The notes under the pieces: generated by a model
Databases searched by the model: none
What the model saw: only the letters and a program-made list of their open reading frames with translations
Told to the model about the DNA's origin: nothing
Shown: positions 42,375-51,090 of the stretch, piece by piece
How the letters are laid out: every line of letters begins with the position of its first letter
Position numbering within the stretch: position 1 is the first letter of the stretch
Translations under genes and position numbers: made by a program
NCBI RefSeq assembly: GCF_029960785.1
Contig: NZ_JASBQE010000005.1
Location: 179,863 to 243,862 of the forward strand
Direction: 5' to 3'
From: Polyangium sp. 15x6
GTDB lineage: Bacteria; Myxococcota_A; Polyangia; Polyangiales; Polyangiaceae
Length of the DNA stretch: 64,000 nt

Positions 42375-43973
42375 ATGGTGGCCCTGGTCATGACCTTTCA
42401 TCGCGTGCTCTCACCCTCGTCGCACCCTCGCCGCTGGGTCACCGGTGCCGCGCTGATGCTCGTGGGCGCTGCGCTGCGGTTTCTTCGGCTTGCGTTTCCG
42501 CTGCTCTTCGCTGTTTGCGTCTCGGTATGGCTCGTCGGGTGCGGAGCGGCGGGCGTGCGCGCGGAGGGGTGGGCGGAGGAGCTCCACGGCAAGAGCGTGT
42601 TTCGCGTCTGCCGGCGGCATCCCCGCGTCGGCCCGAATGCGCGCTACTGGTACGAGCTCGGGGATGGAGTGCATCGACCGGCGTTCGAACCGCTCGAAAA
42701 GCTCCTGGAAAACCCTTCGGTCAAGGCCGTTTTTATCCATGACCCCCTCGCGCCGTCCGAGAGTCGGAGGCTCCTGGGGCTCGCGTATCAGGATCTGCCC
42801 TGCGATAAACCGCCGCCGCCGCCTCCGCCTCCACCGGAGGAGATCGCGGCGAAGGCCCCGGAAGCCGCGCCGGCCCAAAGCACGACCGTCCGAACCGTGA
42901 CGCGGACGTCGGCGATGAGGCCCTGCGACAGGCCGGGAAACAGGCCGCCGGATCAGCGCTTCATCGGGCAAACGGCGCCCACGCCCGCGCCCACGCCTGG
43001 GATGAGCGTGCCGTGTGCGCCGCCTCCTCCTGGGAAAACGTACGAAGAGCAGAAAGTCAACCTGGCGCGGCGGGAGGCCGAGGAGGAGGCGAGGCGCACC
43101 GGTGAGCGACTCGGGCGTCTATGGGGCGAGACGCTCGGCGGGGCGGCGGAAGCGAAGAACTCGCTCAACGGTATCAGTCTCGGCGGGGGGCGCCCCTTCG
43201 ACGTAGCGCTTTGGAACAACCCCGCAGGCGCCGAGGCGATGCGGGCCGATCTGGCCCGACGACTGAATGCAATCCCCGATCTGCCGACGTACGACGACGA
43301 GGGGCTCGCCAAGATCGCCTGGGAGGGCTTCCTCAAGGGGTATGGGAAAGGCTGGGCGGATGCCGAGGCCAAGTACGCCATCGTAAACGCCCTGGCTGAC
43401 ACCCTGTTGACGATCTCCACCGCGGGAGCGGCAGCCCTGGAGACCGCGGGGGCGAGGGCGCTGCGGACGGCCCAGCAGAGGCTACGGAGCATGCCGGTGT
43501 TCCTGCCGAGCGCGGCGGGCGGGCCGGGCGGGTTCTTGCGGCGGCCGAAGCTGCCGAGTCCGCCGGCCGCGAGCACGCCGAAGGCAGTGGCGCCGCCCAG
43601 CGCGACGACAGTCACGACGACGACGAAGCCGGTCACGGCGCCGAACGGCGCGGCGGGGCAGGCGGGGGCGCCAAAGATACGGAACGCTCACCTCGCGGGC
43701 AAGAAACATCCCGAGACCGGCGTGCCCTTCGATGCCGAGGGGTATCCGGATTTCAAGGCTGCCGGAGTCGTAAAAAAGGAGGTAAAGATCAACCAGACGG
43801 GGAATAGGCGTGCCGATGACAGGCTCGCCAACAAGGAGGCGGGATTGACAGAAACGCCGGACGGCTATACGTGGCACCATCACCAGGATGGAAAGACGAT
43901 GCAGCTCGTGCCCCGAAAAATCCATGGGGACACGGGCCACACCGGCGGGGTCGCCACGCAAGGGAAACCATGA
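42375..43973 (+). CDS. Lipoprotein polymorphic toxin with C-terminal HNH/EndoVII-type nuclease
   Basis: 532 residues if ATG 42375 is used; ATG 42456 (residue 28) also leaves the whole signal. Residues 28-56 form a hydrophobic signal ending in lipobox LVGC (Cys56), so the mature protein is lipid-anchored. Residues 60-190 contain a small unrecognised domain, PPPPPPPP and a Pro/Thr-rich linker; 200-350 are helical, including FDVALWNNPAGAEAMRADLARRL; a second Pro/Thr/Ala linker follows. The last 90 residues hold a nuclease core, YTWHHHQDGKTMQLVP...HGDTGHTGG, with Trp500, His501, His502, His517 and His522, the HNH/EndoVII pattern of polymorphic toxins. The DNA of this last domain is visibly less GC-rich than the N-terminal part. 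An SMI1/KNR4 gene follows 91 bases on and is the likely immunity gene. Similar in plan to Myxococcus SitA. Confidence 0.85.
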   Translation: MVALVMTFHRVLSPSSHPRRWVTGAALMLVGAALRFLRLAFPLLFAVCVSVWLVGCGAAGVRAEGWAEELHGKSVFRVCRRHPRVGPNARYWYELGDGVHRPAFEPLEKLLENPSVKAVFIHDPLAPSESRRLLGLAYQDLPCDKPPPPPPPPPEEIAAKAPEAAPAQSTTVRTVTRTSAMRPCDRPGNRPPDQRFIGQTAPTPAPTPGMSVPCAPPPPGKTYEEQKVNLARREAEEEARRTGERLGRLWGETLGGAAEAKNSLNGISLGGGRPFDVALWNNPAGAEAMRADLARRLNAIPDLPTYDDEGLAKIAWEGFLKGYGKGWADAEAKYAIVNALADTLLTISTAGAAALETAGARALRTAQQRLRSMPVFLPSAAGGPGGFLRRPKLPSPPAASTPKAVAPPSATTVTTTTKPVTAPNGAAGQAGAPKIRNAHLAGKKHPETGVPFDAEGYPDFKAAGVVKKEVKINQTGNRRADDRLANKEAGLTETPDGYTWHHHQDGKTMQLVPRKIHGDTGHTGGVATQGKP

Positions 43974-44064
43974 CATGGGGACCAAAGACCGCGGAGAACC
44001 CCTGAGCGAGCAGTCCGGACCCGCATGTGTTCAACAACTCTCGCAGGGATAGTGAGGGCGATCA

Positions 44065-44934
44065 ATGACCACACCGTTAATCGATGTACCAAAGCGTCTC
44101 TTCAAGATTCCCGTCTATCTGCCCAGTCTTCAGCCGAAGCTCACGCCGCGCGCGATCCAGAGAGCCGAGGCCCAGCTCGGCGTGAAGCTGCCGGCCGCCT
44201 ACCTCGCGGCGCTCCGCGTACAGAACGGGGGCTACTTGCGCCTGTCGGACCACCCTTCGGACCTCGCGCCCGTCGACTGTCTCGCCGGCATCGGCCCGCG
44301 CTTCCCGTCGATTCTCGAACACGACTGGGAGGAGGTGAAAGCGTACATGCGCGAGAACAACATCAAGAAGCCGCGCCGCCTCGACGACCTCGTTTCGTTC
44401 TGCGGCGACGGGCACTATCATTTTTGCTTCGACTATCGGAAGCGTGGGCGCGAGAGCGAACCATGTATCACGTACATTGATGTGGAGTGCTTCGATGTCG
44501 ACAAGGTCCTCGCACCCGATTTCCTTACGTTCCTGCACCAGCTACGGGCTGAGCAGGAGCCTGCTTACGGTATCAGCACATCCCAGCCGATCGAAGCGGT
44601 GGCGGCGGCGTTGGCGGACGCGAGCGGATGCCCATTGGAAGATCAGGGGGATCAGTGGTATGGCTATCCTACGTTCCATTTCGACCTGCCGGTGGCTGAT
44701 GACAAACAGGGGGCGTGGCTCACCCCGAACCGCGTCAAACGAGGCTTCGTGCGGCAGGAGGATCCCGAATACGCCAAGCTCACCGCGCGGATGACCGGGT
44801 TTGCGCTTCGCTATCCTGAGCACGCCGACTGCGATTATTTCATTTCGACGAAGGTCGACACGGAGGCTTGGCGAGGTTTCACTCGTGCGCTCTCGTCGTT
44901 GCCCTATGAATCACGAGCCATCGTACTCGAATGA
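44065..44934 (+). CDS. SMI1/KNR4-type immunity protein
   Basis: 289 residues, no signal peptide, so cytoplasmic. The N-terminal half matches the SMI1/KNR4 (SUKH) fold: LTPRAIQRAEAQLGVKLPAAYLAALRVQNGGYLRL (about 28-62), the diagnostic helix-turn and NGG, then EEVKAYMRENNIKKPRRLDDLVSFCGDGHYHFCFDY. SUKH proteins are the commonest immunity proteins of polymorphic nuclease toxins. The second half (GDQWYGYPTFHFDLPVAD.., CDYFISTKVDTEAWRGF) is of a type often appended to this domain. The gene begins 91 bases after the nuclease-toxin stop on the same strand, exactly where a cognate immunity gene belongs, and is somewhat less GC-rich than the flanking chromosome. Confidence 0.88.
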   Translation: MTTPLIDVPKRLFKIPVYLPSLQPKLTPRAIQRAEAQLGVKLPAAYLAALRVQNGGYLRLSDHPSDLAPVDCLAGIGPRFPSILEHDWEEVKAYMRENNIKKPRRLDDLVSFCGDGHYHFCFDYRKRGRESEPCITYIDVECFDVDKVLAPDFLTFLHQLRAEQEPAYGISTSQPIEAVAAALADASGCPLEDQGDQWYGYPTFHFDLPVADDKQGAWLTPNRVKRGFVRQEDPEYAKLTARMTGFALRYPEHADCDYFISTKVDTEAWRGFTRALSSLPYESRAIVLE

Positions 44935-45121
44935 CCATGCCTCGCCCCATGGCAAGCGGGAGATCGACGGGCCTTTGGTCACGTGCCTGCTCCGCATCGG
45001 GGCAAACTGGCTCACCACGAAGAAACACGGCCTCGCCCTGAAGCTCTTCGTCGCGTACGCCTCGCTCGCCATACCCAATGCTGTGCTACGAGCTCTCTTC
45101 TCGATCGTGGATCCGGTCTGA
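44906..45121 (+). CDS. Possible small protein overlapping the immunity gene end
   Basis: A 71-residue frame starting at ATG 44906, inside the last 29 bases of the immunity gene. It contains LVTCLLRIGANWLTTKKHGLALKLFVAYASLAIPNAVLRALF, an amphipathic to hydrophobic segment that might be membrane-associated. Overlap with the upstream end would fit translational coupling, and nothing else occupies 44935-45121. No homology is recognised and no ribosome binding site is distinctive. It might be an accessory of the toxin/immunity pair or a non-gene. Confidence 0.35.
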   Translation: MNHEPSYSNDHASPHGKREIDGPLVTCLLRIGANWLTTKKHGLALKLFVAYASLAIPNAVLRALFSIVDPV

Positions 45122-45196
45122 GACGGCTCACGGCCACCCGGCTGGCCGAAAAGCTGGCCTTTTCCCGCGCTTTCCGCTACGCATCGGGCTCCCAGG

Positions 45197-48100
45197 ATGA
45201 AGCCCGGAGACGTCGTCGCGGATCGGTTCGAGCTCGACAAAGTGGCGGGCTCGGGCGGCATGGGGAAGGTGTTTCGCGCGAGGGACCGCAGGACGGGCGG
45301 GCTCGTCGCGCTGAAGGTGCTCTGGGCCCACGCGCACGCGGACACCGAGACGCGTTTCGTCCGGGAGGCGGAGCTGCTCGAAGGGCTCGATCACCCAGGG
45401 ATCGTGCGCCACGTGGCGCACGGGCTCGGCGCGGAAGGGGAGCCGTGGCTCGCGCTCGAGTGGTTGGAGGGCGAGACGCTGAGCGATCGGCTCAAGCGCA
45501 CAGGGCTCGACGCCGCCGAGAGCGTGGGCGTGGCGCGGCGCGTGGCCGAGGCGCTCGGGGTCGCGCATGCGGCGGGGATCGTGCACCGGGATCTGAAGCC
45601 GGGGAACATCTTCCTCGTGGGGCAGAGCGCCACGGATGTGCGTCTGCTCGATTTCGGGATCGCGCGGGTCGAGGGCGGCGAGGCGCTGACGCACTCGGGG
45701 TACGTGCTCGGGACCCCCGCGTACATGGCGCCGGAGCAGGCGCGGGGTTCGAAGAGGATCGATGCGCGGGCGGATGTGTTCGCGCTCGGCTGCGTGCTGT
45801 TTCATTGCTTGACGGGGCGGGCGCCGTTCGCGGCGGAGGAGATGCACGCGGCGCTGCTCAAGGTGGTGCTGGAAGAGGCGCCGCGGGTGTCGTCGCAAAG
45901 GCTCGGGGTGCCGGAGGCGCTCGATGAGCTCGTGGCGCGGATGCTGGCGAAGGCGCCGAAGGATCGGCCGCGGGACGGGGCCGCGGTGGCGGCGGAGCTC
46001 GCGGCGCTCGGGATCATCGAAGGCTCGGACGCGATCGAGGCGAGCATGCGGCCGAGCGGGCTGACAGGGAAGGAGCGGCGCGTGGTGTCGCTCGTGCTCA
46101 CGAAAGTGCCGCCGGGCGAGCAGACGCCGAAGGCCGGGGACAGCGAGGTCTTCGCGCCGACGATCGAGCTTTCGGGGGCCGAGGCGACGATGGATACGGA
46201 GGGCGGGCGATCGAGGTCGCTCGCGGCGATCGTCGAGCGATATGGCGGGCGGCTCGACGCGCTTTCGGATGGGACGCTCGTGGTGAGCCTCTTGTCGACG
46301 GGCGCGGCGACGGATCAGGCGGCGCGGGCGGCGCGATCGGCGCTGGAGTTGCGGGCGGCATTGCCGGAGGCGCCAATGGCGCTCGTGGCGGGCGCGGAGG
46401 TGTCGTCCGAGGGGCTGCCGATGGGCGCGGTGATCGAGCGGGGCGTGAGGCTGCTCGGGAAGAAGGCGCCAGCCGGGAAGGCGCCGCCGATCCGGCTCGA
46501 CGACGTGATGGCGGGGCTGCTCGACGTGCGGTTCGACGTCGACGGCGACGAGGGGGGCCTCTATCTGCGCGGCGAGCGCGACGTGTCGGAGGCGGCGCGT
46601 ACGCTGCTCGGCCGGCCCACGCATTGTGTCGGTCGCGAGAGCGAGATGGCCATTTTGATGGCGCTCATCGACGAATGTTTCGACGAGCCGCTCTCGCGCG
46701 CGGCGGTGATCCTGGCGGCGCCGGGCATGGGCAAGAGCCGGCTGCGGCACGAGCTTCTGCGCAAGGTGCGCGAAACGCGGGATCCGGTCGGGATCTGGGT
46801 CGGGCAGGGCGATCCGATGAGCCAGAATTCGCCCTTCGCGCTCGTGGGGCAAATGCTGCGCGGGCAGGCGGGGTTGTCCGGGGGGATGCCGCTCGACGTG
46901 CAGCGGCAAAGGCTCCGCGCGCGGCTCGGGCGGCATCTCGCGGGCAAGGCGCTCGAGCGGGCCGTGATGTTCCTCGGTCCGCTCGCGGGCGTGCCGCCGG
47001 CGGACGAGGAGAGCATCGAATTGCGCGCGGCGCGGCGCGATCCCTTGCTCATGGGGGATCAGATCCGGGCCGCGTGGGAGGATCTGCTGCGCGTCGAGAC
47101 GGACGAGCGGCCGGCGATGCTGATCCTCGAAGATCTGCACTGGGGGGATCGGCCCACGGTAAAACTGGTCGACGAGCTGCTCCGCGCGCTGCCCGAGCGG
47201 CCGATTTTCGTGCTGGCGCTCTCGCGGCCCGATTTGCCGGAGATTTTCCCGCGGCTCTGGGAGGGGCGGCCTTTGCAGGAGATCCGGCTGAAGGAGCTTT
47301 CGAAGAAGGCGGCCGAGCGGCTCGTGCGGGAGGTGCTCGGCGACCGGGTCTCGGACGTGATGGTGGCGCGGCTCGTGGAGCGGGCCGGGGGCAATGCGTT
47401 TTACCTGGAGGAGCTGATCCGCGCGGCGGAGAGCGGGCGGGCCGCGGAGCTGCCGGAGACGGTGCTCGCGATGGTCGAGGCGCGGCTGATCGCGCTTCCG
47501 CCCGAGTCGCGGCGGCTGCTCCGCGCCGGGAGCGTGTTCGGGCAGGTGTTCTGGCGGGGCGGGGCCGCGGCGCTGCTCGGCGAGGGGACACGCGAGGACG
47601 CGCTCGGGCCGATGCTGACGGATCTGTGCGCGCGCGAGCTCGTGGTGAAGCGGTCGCAGAGCCGTTTTCCCGCGCAGGAGGAGTATGCGTTCCGGCACGC
47701 GCTCGTGCGCGAGGCGGCATACGCGGCGCTGACGGAGGCGGATCGCGCGCTCGGGCACGAGCTCGCGGGGGCGTGGCTGGAGGAGGCAGGGGAGCGGGAC
47801 GCGGTTGTCCTGGCAGAACATTACGAGCGCGGGAAGGTGACGGCGCGGGCCGCGGCGTGGTACCGGCGGGCGGCGGAGCAGGCGCTCGAAGGGAACGATT
47901 TCCGGGCGGCGATCGAGCGGGCCGAGAAGGGCGCGCGGGGCGCGTCGCCCGAGGCGCGCGGGGAGCTTTCGTGGATCCAGGCGGAGGCCTATCGCTGGCT
48001 CGGGGAGGCGGCCGAGGCTTCGGCGCGCGCGGCGAGCGCGATGCAAGCGCTGCCGCGGGGGAGCGGGGCGTGGTACGGGGCGGCGGCGACGGCGGCGTCG

Positions 48101-49126
48101 ATGCTGGTCCGGCTGGGGCAAAAGGACGCGCTGGAAGCGCTCGCGGAGGAGGTGCGCGCGCCGGGGGCGGAGGCAATGGGCGCGTCGGCGCCGGCGGTGA
48201 GCGCGGTGGCGCACGTGGCGGCGTCGCTGCTGCACGCGGGGGAGCACGCGGCGGCCGAGGTGCTCATCGGGCAGCTTGGAATGGCGGCGTGGCCCATTGC
48301 GGAGCGAGATCAGGGGGTGGCGGCGCGGCTGTATGCGCTGCACGCGTCGCGCGCGCTCTGCACGGGGGATCCGGCGGCGTCGCTGCTCGCGACGGAGAAG
48401 AGCATTCCGGCGTTTCTCGCGACTGGTAATCGCAGGGACGCTTGCGTGGGGCGGGTGAACGCGGCGCACGCGCGCATTCAGCTCGGGCTGTTCGCCGAGG
48501 CGGAGCGGGATCTCGTGGAGCTGCTCGGCGAGGCGCGGCGGCTCGGGCTGTACAACGTGGCGGCGCTCGCGAAGCAGAACCTCGGGCCCGCGCTCGCGGC
48601 GCGCGGGGCGCTCGAGGAGGCCGAGCGGCATTTGCGCGAGGCGATGGCCGATTTCGCGCAGCAATCGAACCGGCGGCAGGAGGGGCGAGCGCGGATTTAC
48701 CTGTCCGCATTGCTGCTCGCGCGCGGGGATTTGGAGGCGGCGGAGATCGAGGCCGAGGGCGCGGCCGAGGCGCTCGCGGCGATCGGGCCGCTACGGGCGT
48801 TCGCGCTCGCGGCGTGGGCGCGCGCGCTTCTCGCGCAGGGCAACTGGCCGTCGGGGCTCGGTATTGCAGGGGCGGCGATGGGGCTTTTCGCGTCGCTCGG
48901 GGGTATGGAAGAGGGCGAGGCGCTGCTCCGGCTCGTGTATGCCGAGGCGCTCGTCGCGTCGGGGAGCGCGGCGAGCGGGAAACACGCGATTTTCCAGGCG
49001 CGGACGCGGCTGCTGGCGCGGGCGAACCGAATGACGGACGGCGCGACGCGGGAGAGCTTTCTCGAGCGGGTGCCGGAGAACGCGCGCACGATGGAGCTCG
49101 GGCGCGAGCTCGGCGCCGGAGCCTGA
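45197..49126 (+). CDS. Ser/Thr kinase fused to AAA ATPase and TPR region
   Basis: 1309 residues, a large signalling protein typical of myxobacteria. The kinase domain (about 10-275) is complete: GSGGMGKVF, VALKVLW, HRDLKPGNIF (about 131), LLDFGIARV, GTPAYMAPEQ. Residues about 295-440 resemble a nucleotide-cyclase fold (LVLTKVPPG.., AIVERYGGRLDALSDGTLVVSLL) but without the metal-binding Asp residues of active enzymes. An AAA/STAND-like ATPase follows: VILAAPGMGKSRLRHELL (Walker A about 508-515), LILEDLHWGD (Walker B), RPIFVLALSRPD. The rest (about 880-1300) is Ala/Glu-rich helical hairpins, likely TPRs. It probably integrates a signal through oligomerisation; the trigger is unknown. Confidence 0.92.
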   Translation: MKPGDVVADRFELDKVAGSGGMGKVFRARDRRTGGLVALKVLWAHAHADTETRFVREAELLEGLDHPGIVRHVAHGLGAEGEPWLALEWLEGETLSDRLKRTGLDAAESVGVARRVAEALGVAHAAGIVHRDLKPGNIFLVGQSATDVRLLDFGIARVEGGEALTHSGYVLGTPAYMAPEQARGSKRIDARADVFALGCVLFHCLTGRAPFAAEEMHAALLKVVLEEAPRVSSQRLGVPEALDELVARMLAKAPKDRPRDGAAVAAELAALGIIEGSDAIEASMRPSGLTGKERRVVSLVLTKVPPGEQTPKAGDSEVFAPTIELSGAEATMDTEGGRSRSLAAIVERYGGRLDALSDGTLVVSLLSTGAATDQAARAARSALELRAALPEAPMALVAGAEVSSEGLPMGAVIERGVRLLGKKAPAGKAPPIRLDDVMAGLLDVRFDVDGDEGGLYLRGERDVSEAARTLLGRPTHCVGRESEMAILMALIDECFDEPLSRAAVILAAPGMGKSRLRHELLRKVRETRDPVGIWVGQGDPMSQNSPFALVGQMLRGQAGLSGGMPLDVQRQRLRARLGRHLAGKALERAVMFLGPLAGVPPADEESIELRAARRDPLLMGDQIRAAWEDLLRVETDERPAMLILEDLHWGDRPTVKLVDELLRALPERPIFVLALSRPDLPEIFPRLWEGRPLQEIRLKELSKKAAERLVREVLGDRVSDVMVARLVERAGGNAFYLEELIRAAESGRAAELPETVLAMVEARLIALPPESRRLLRAGSVFGQVFWRGGAAALLGEGTREDALGPMLTDLCARELVVKRSQSRFPAQEEYAFRHALVREAAYAALTEADRALGHELAGAWLEEAGERDAVVLAEHYERGKVTARAAAWYRRAAEQALEGNDFRAAIERAEKGARGASPEARGELSWIQAEAYRWLGEAAEASARAASAMQALPRGSGAWYGAAATAASMLVRLGQKDALEALAEEVRAPGAEAMGASAPAVSAVAHVAASLLHAGEHAAAEVLIGQLGMAAWPIAERDQGVAARLYALHASRALCTGDPAASLLATEKSIPAFLATGNRRDACVGRVNAAHARIQLGLFAEAERDLVELLGEARRLGLYNVAALAKQNLGPALAARGALEEAERHLREAMADFAQQSNRRQEGRARIYLSALLLARGDLEAAEIEAEGAAEALAAIGPLRAFALAAWARALLAQGNWPSGLGIAGAAMGLFASLGGMEEGEALLRLVYAEALVASGSAASGKHAIFQARTRLLARANRMTDGATRESFLERVPENARTMELGRELGAGA

Positions 49127-49289
49127 GAAGTGCCGTGACCGCCTGACGCCGTAGGTCGGCGAGCCGCGCCTTGTGCCAGCGTGGGCCAGGGGTACGGCGA
49201 AACGAGAAACGAACTTCGACCCTGAAATGGTGCTTCGGGCCTCGGGCATGCGGCTTGCTCCGCTTCGGCTCCTCGCTTTGGAGGTCCTC

Positions 49290-50879
49290 ATGAAACTACG
49301 GTCTCTGCGCTCGCTCTCCGTGCTTCCTTTGCTGGTGGCTTCGCTTGGCGGGATCCTCGCCGCTTGTATTGCCGTGGATGGCACCGGGGCCGACTCGGGG
49401 GGGTTCGTCGACGAGGGGTCGGGCGCAAGCGGGCCTGAGCCCGTGGGATCGGTGGGCGTGGGCGGCTCCGGGGGTGGGTTCAACGGAGGCGGCGGCTCAG
49501 GCGAATTCCCGGGGGAGCCGCCGCCGCCGCCCGATCCGGCCGCGCCCTCCCAGGACGCGGGCACGGACGCCGCCCCGGAGTTCACCTGCGAAGGGCTCGA
49601 TAGCTCGAAGCCCGTCGTTCTTTATCTCTCGGCCGACGATTCCAACTCGATGGGCTCTCCGGTCCACGTGCGCGAGCTCATCGGCATGGGCATCGAGCCG
49701 ATGGCCCACGAGATCCGCACGTATGAATTTCTCAATTATTATCGGATCCAGTACGACGCGCCGGGCGCGGGCAAGCTCGCGCTCTACCCGGAGCTCGCGA
49801 ATACCGCGGTCGCGAACGAGCTCGATTTCCAGATCGCCGTGCGCTCGTACGACGCGGTCAAGCCGCGGCGCCCGATGACGGTGACGTTCGTGCTCGACAC
49901 CTCGGGTTCGATGGGCGGCCCCGGCATCGAGCGCGAGCGAGCAGCGGTGAAGGCCATCGCCGCGAACCTCGCCGAGGGCGACATCGTCAATGCCGTCACC
50001 TGGAACACGAGCAACAACGTGGTGATGAGCGGTCACGTGGTGACGGGGCCGAACGATCCGGAGATCGTGGCCCTGGCGAACGGGCTCACGGCGAACGGCG
50101 GGACGGACCTGCACAGCGGGCTCGTCGCGGGCTACGGGCTCGCCGAGGAGCATTATGGTGCGGGGCGGCTGAACCGCTTGGTGCTGATCAGCGACGGCGG
50201 GGCGAACGTGGGCGAGACGGACGCCGATTTCATCGGGGAGAAATCGAAGGACGCCGACAAGGAGGGTATTTACCTGGTCGGCGTGGGCACGGGGCCCGGC
50301 GGCTCGTACGACGATCGGCTGATGGATATCGTGACCGACAAGGGGCGCGGCGCGTACGTCTATCTCGACGGGGTGGACGAGGCCTCGCGCATGTTCGTCG
50401 AGCGTTTCGACGAGACCATGGAGATCGCGGCGCGCGGGGTGCAGATCGAGCTGACGATGCCGTGGTATTTCCAGATGCACAAGTTCTACGGCGAGGAGTA
50501 CTCGGCGAACCCGGAGGAGGTCGAGCCGCAGCACCTCGCGCCGAGCGACGCGATGATCTTCAATCAGGTGCTCAAGGCGTGCGACCCGGCGCAGATCGTC
50601 GCGACAGACTCCATCACCGTGCGGGCGCGCTGGAAGACGCCGCTCACGTACCTCGACCAGGAGACGTCCGTGACGACGACCGTGGGTGACCTGCTCGCAG
50701 CGCAAAAGGCGGGGCTGCCCAAGGCCAAGGCCATCGTCGCGTTCGCCGAGGCCCTGAAGGCGCCGACGTCGCAGAACCTGGCCGACGCGCACGCGATGGC
50801 CGTCGCGGCGAACGTGAAAGGTGACGATCCCGAGCTGCTCGAGATCGTGAGCCTCATTCAGAAGCACCCGCAGTATTGA
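49290..50879 (+). CDS. VWA-domain lipoprotein, YfbK-like
   Basis: 529 residues from ATG 49290, with GAGG upstream. The lipobox is ILAAC (Cys about 26), followed by a long Gly/Ser/Pro spacer. The family N-terminal piece is RTYEFLNYYRIQYDAPGAGKLALYPELA, then VRSYDAVKPRRPMTVTFVLDTSGSMGGPGIERERAAVKAIAANL. The metal site DxSxS is DTSGS (about 202-206), with NGGTDLHSGL (Thr) and ISDGGANVGETD completing it. The tail after 390 matches the DUF3520-like C-terminus. A surface-exposed adhesion-type protein of the YfbK group; partner unknown. It has a short upstream region and no operon neighbours on the same transcript are evident. Confidence 0.9.
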   Translation: MKLRSLRSLSVLPLLVASLGGILAACIAVDGTGADSGGFVDEGSGASGPEPVGSVGVGGSGGGFNGGGGSGEFPGEPPPPPDPAAPSQDAGTDAAPEFTCEGLDSSKPVVLYLSADDSNSMGSPVHVRELIGMGIEPMAHEIRTYEFLNYYRIQYDAPGAGKLALYPELANTAVANELDFQIAVRSYDAVKPRRPMTVTFVLDTSGSMGGPGIERERAAVKAIAANLAEGDIVNAVTWNTSNNVVMSGHVVTGPNDPEIVALANGLTANGGTDLHSGLVAGYGLAEEHYGAGRLNRLVLISDGGANVGETDADFIGEKSKDADKEGIYLVGVGTGPGGSYDDRLMDIVTDKGRGAYVYLDGVDEASRMFVERFDETMEIAARGVQIELTMPWYFQMHKFYGEEYSANPEEVEPQHLAPSDAMIFNQVLKACDPAQIVATDSITVRARWKTPLTYLDQETSVTTTVGDLLAAQKAGLPKAKAIVAFAEALKAPTSQNLADAHAMAVAANVKGDDPELLEIVSLIQKHPQY

Positions 50880-50939
50880 TGCCTCCGCAGTAGCCTTAGG
50901 GGTTCTCCCGACCGGATGGAGGCCTATTCGTACGGCTTC

Positions 50940-50978
50940 CGTCCATTTGCTGCTACATACCCCCGTCCATTTACTGCT
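50940..50978 (+). promoter_or_regulatory. Two 15-base direct repeats upstream of PAS-STAS gene
   Basis: CGTCCATTTGCTGCT (50940-50954) and CGTCCATTTACTGCT (50964-50978) differ at one base and are 24 bases apart, about two helical turns. They lie 113 bases before the start codon in a stretch less GC-rich than the genes, so they are a candidate activator or repressor site. Confidence 0.45.
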
Positions 50979-51023
50979 TTGCCAAGTTCGGCGCGTCAGC
51001 GGCATGGCGCTGGTTATATGTCC

Positions 51024-51079
51024 ATGGTACCTCCTTGTACCATTTCATTTCGAACGGCTCGAACGGCCTTTTCGGCCGT
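51024..51079 (+). promoter_or_regulatory. Two inverted repeats in the PAS-STAS leader
   Basis: ATGGTAC (51024-51030) and GTACCAT (51037-51043) are a perfect 7-bp repeat around CTCCTT. Closer to the gene, ACGGCC (51063-51068) pairs with GGCCGT (51074-51079) directly before the ribosome binding site GGAGGG at 51081. The first could be an operator and the second an mRNA hairpin near the start. Function is unproven. Confidence 0.4.
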
Positions 51080-51090
51080 GGGAGGGTGGC

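Noticed and set aside
42347..42375. Promoter of the toxin gene from TTGACA at 42347
   Set aside because: No acceptable -10 box at normal spacing, and the predicted start would lie past the first ATG; kept only as a note.
41979..42401. Pro-rich 140-residue frame through the G-rich array
   Set aside because: The 42-base period is broken by an 85-base step, so the frame is not maintained; the Pro-rich product simply reflects the CCCC runs.
45128..48664. 1178-residue frame opposite the kinase-AAA gene
   Set aside because: Arg/Leu/Pro-rich shadow; the sense strand encodes a complete kinase domain and Walker motifs.
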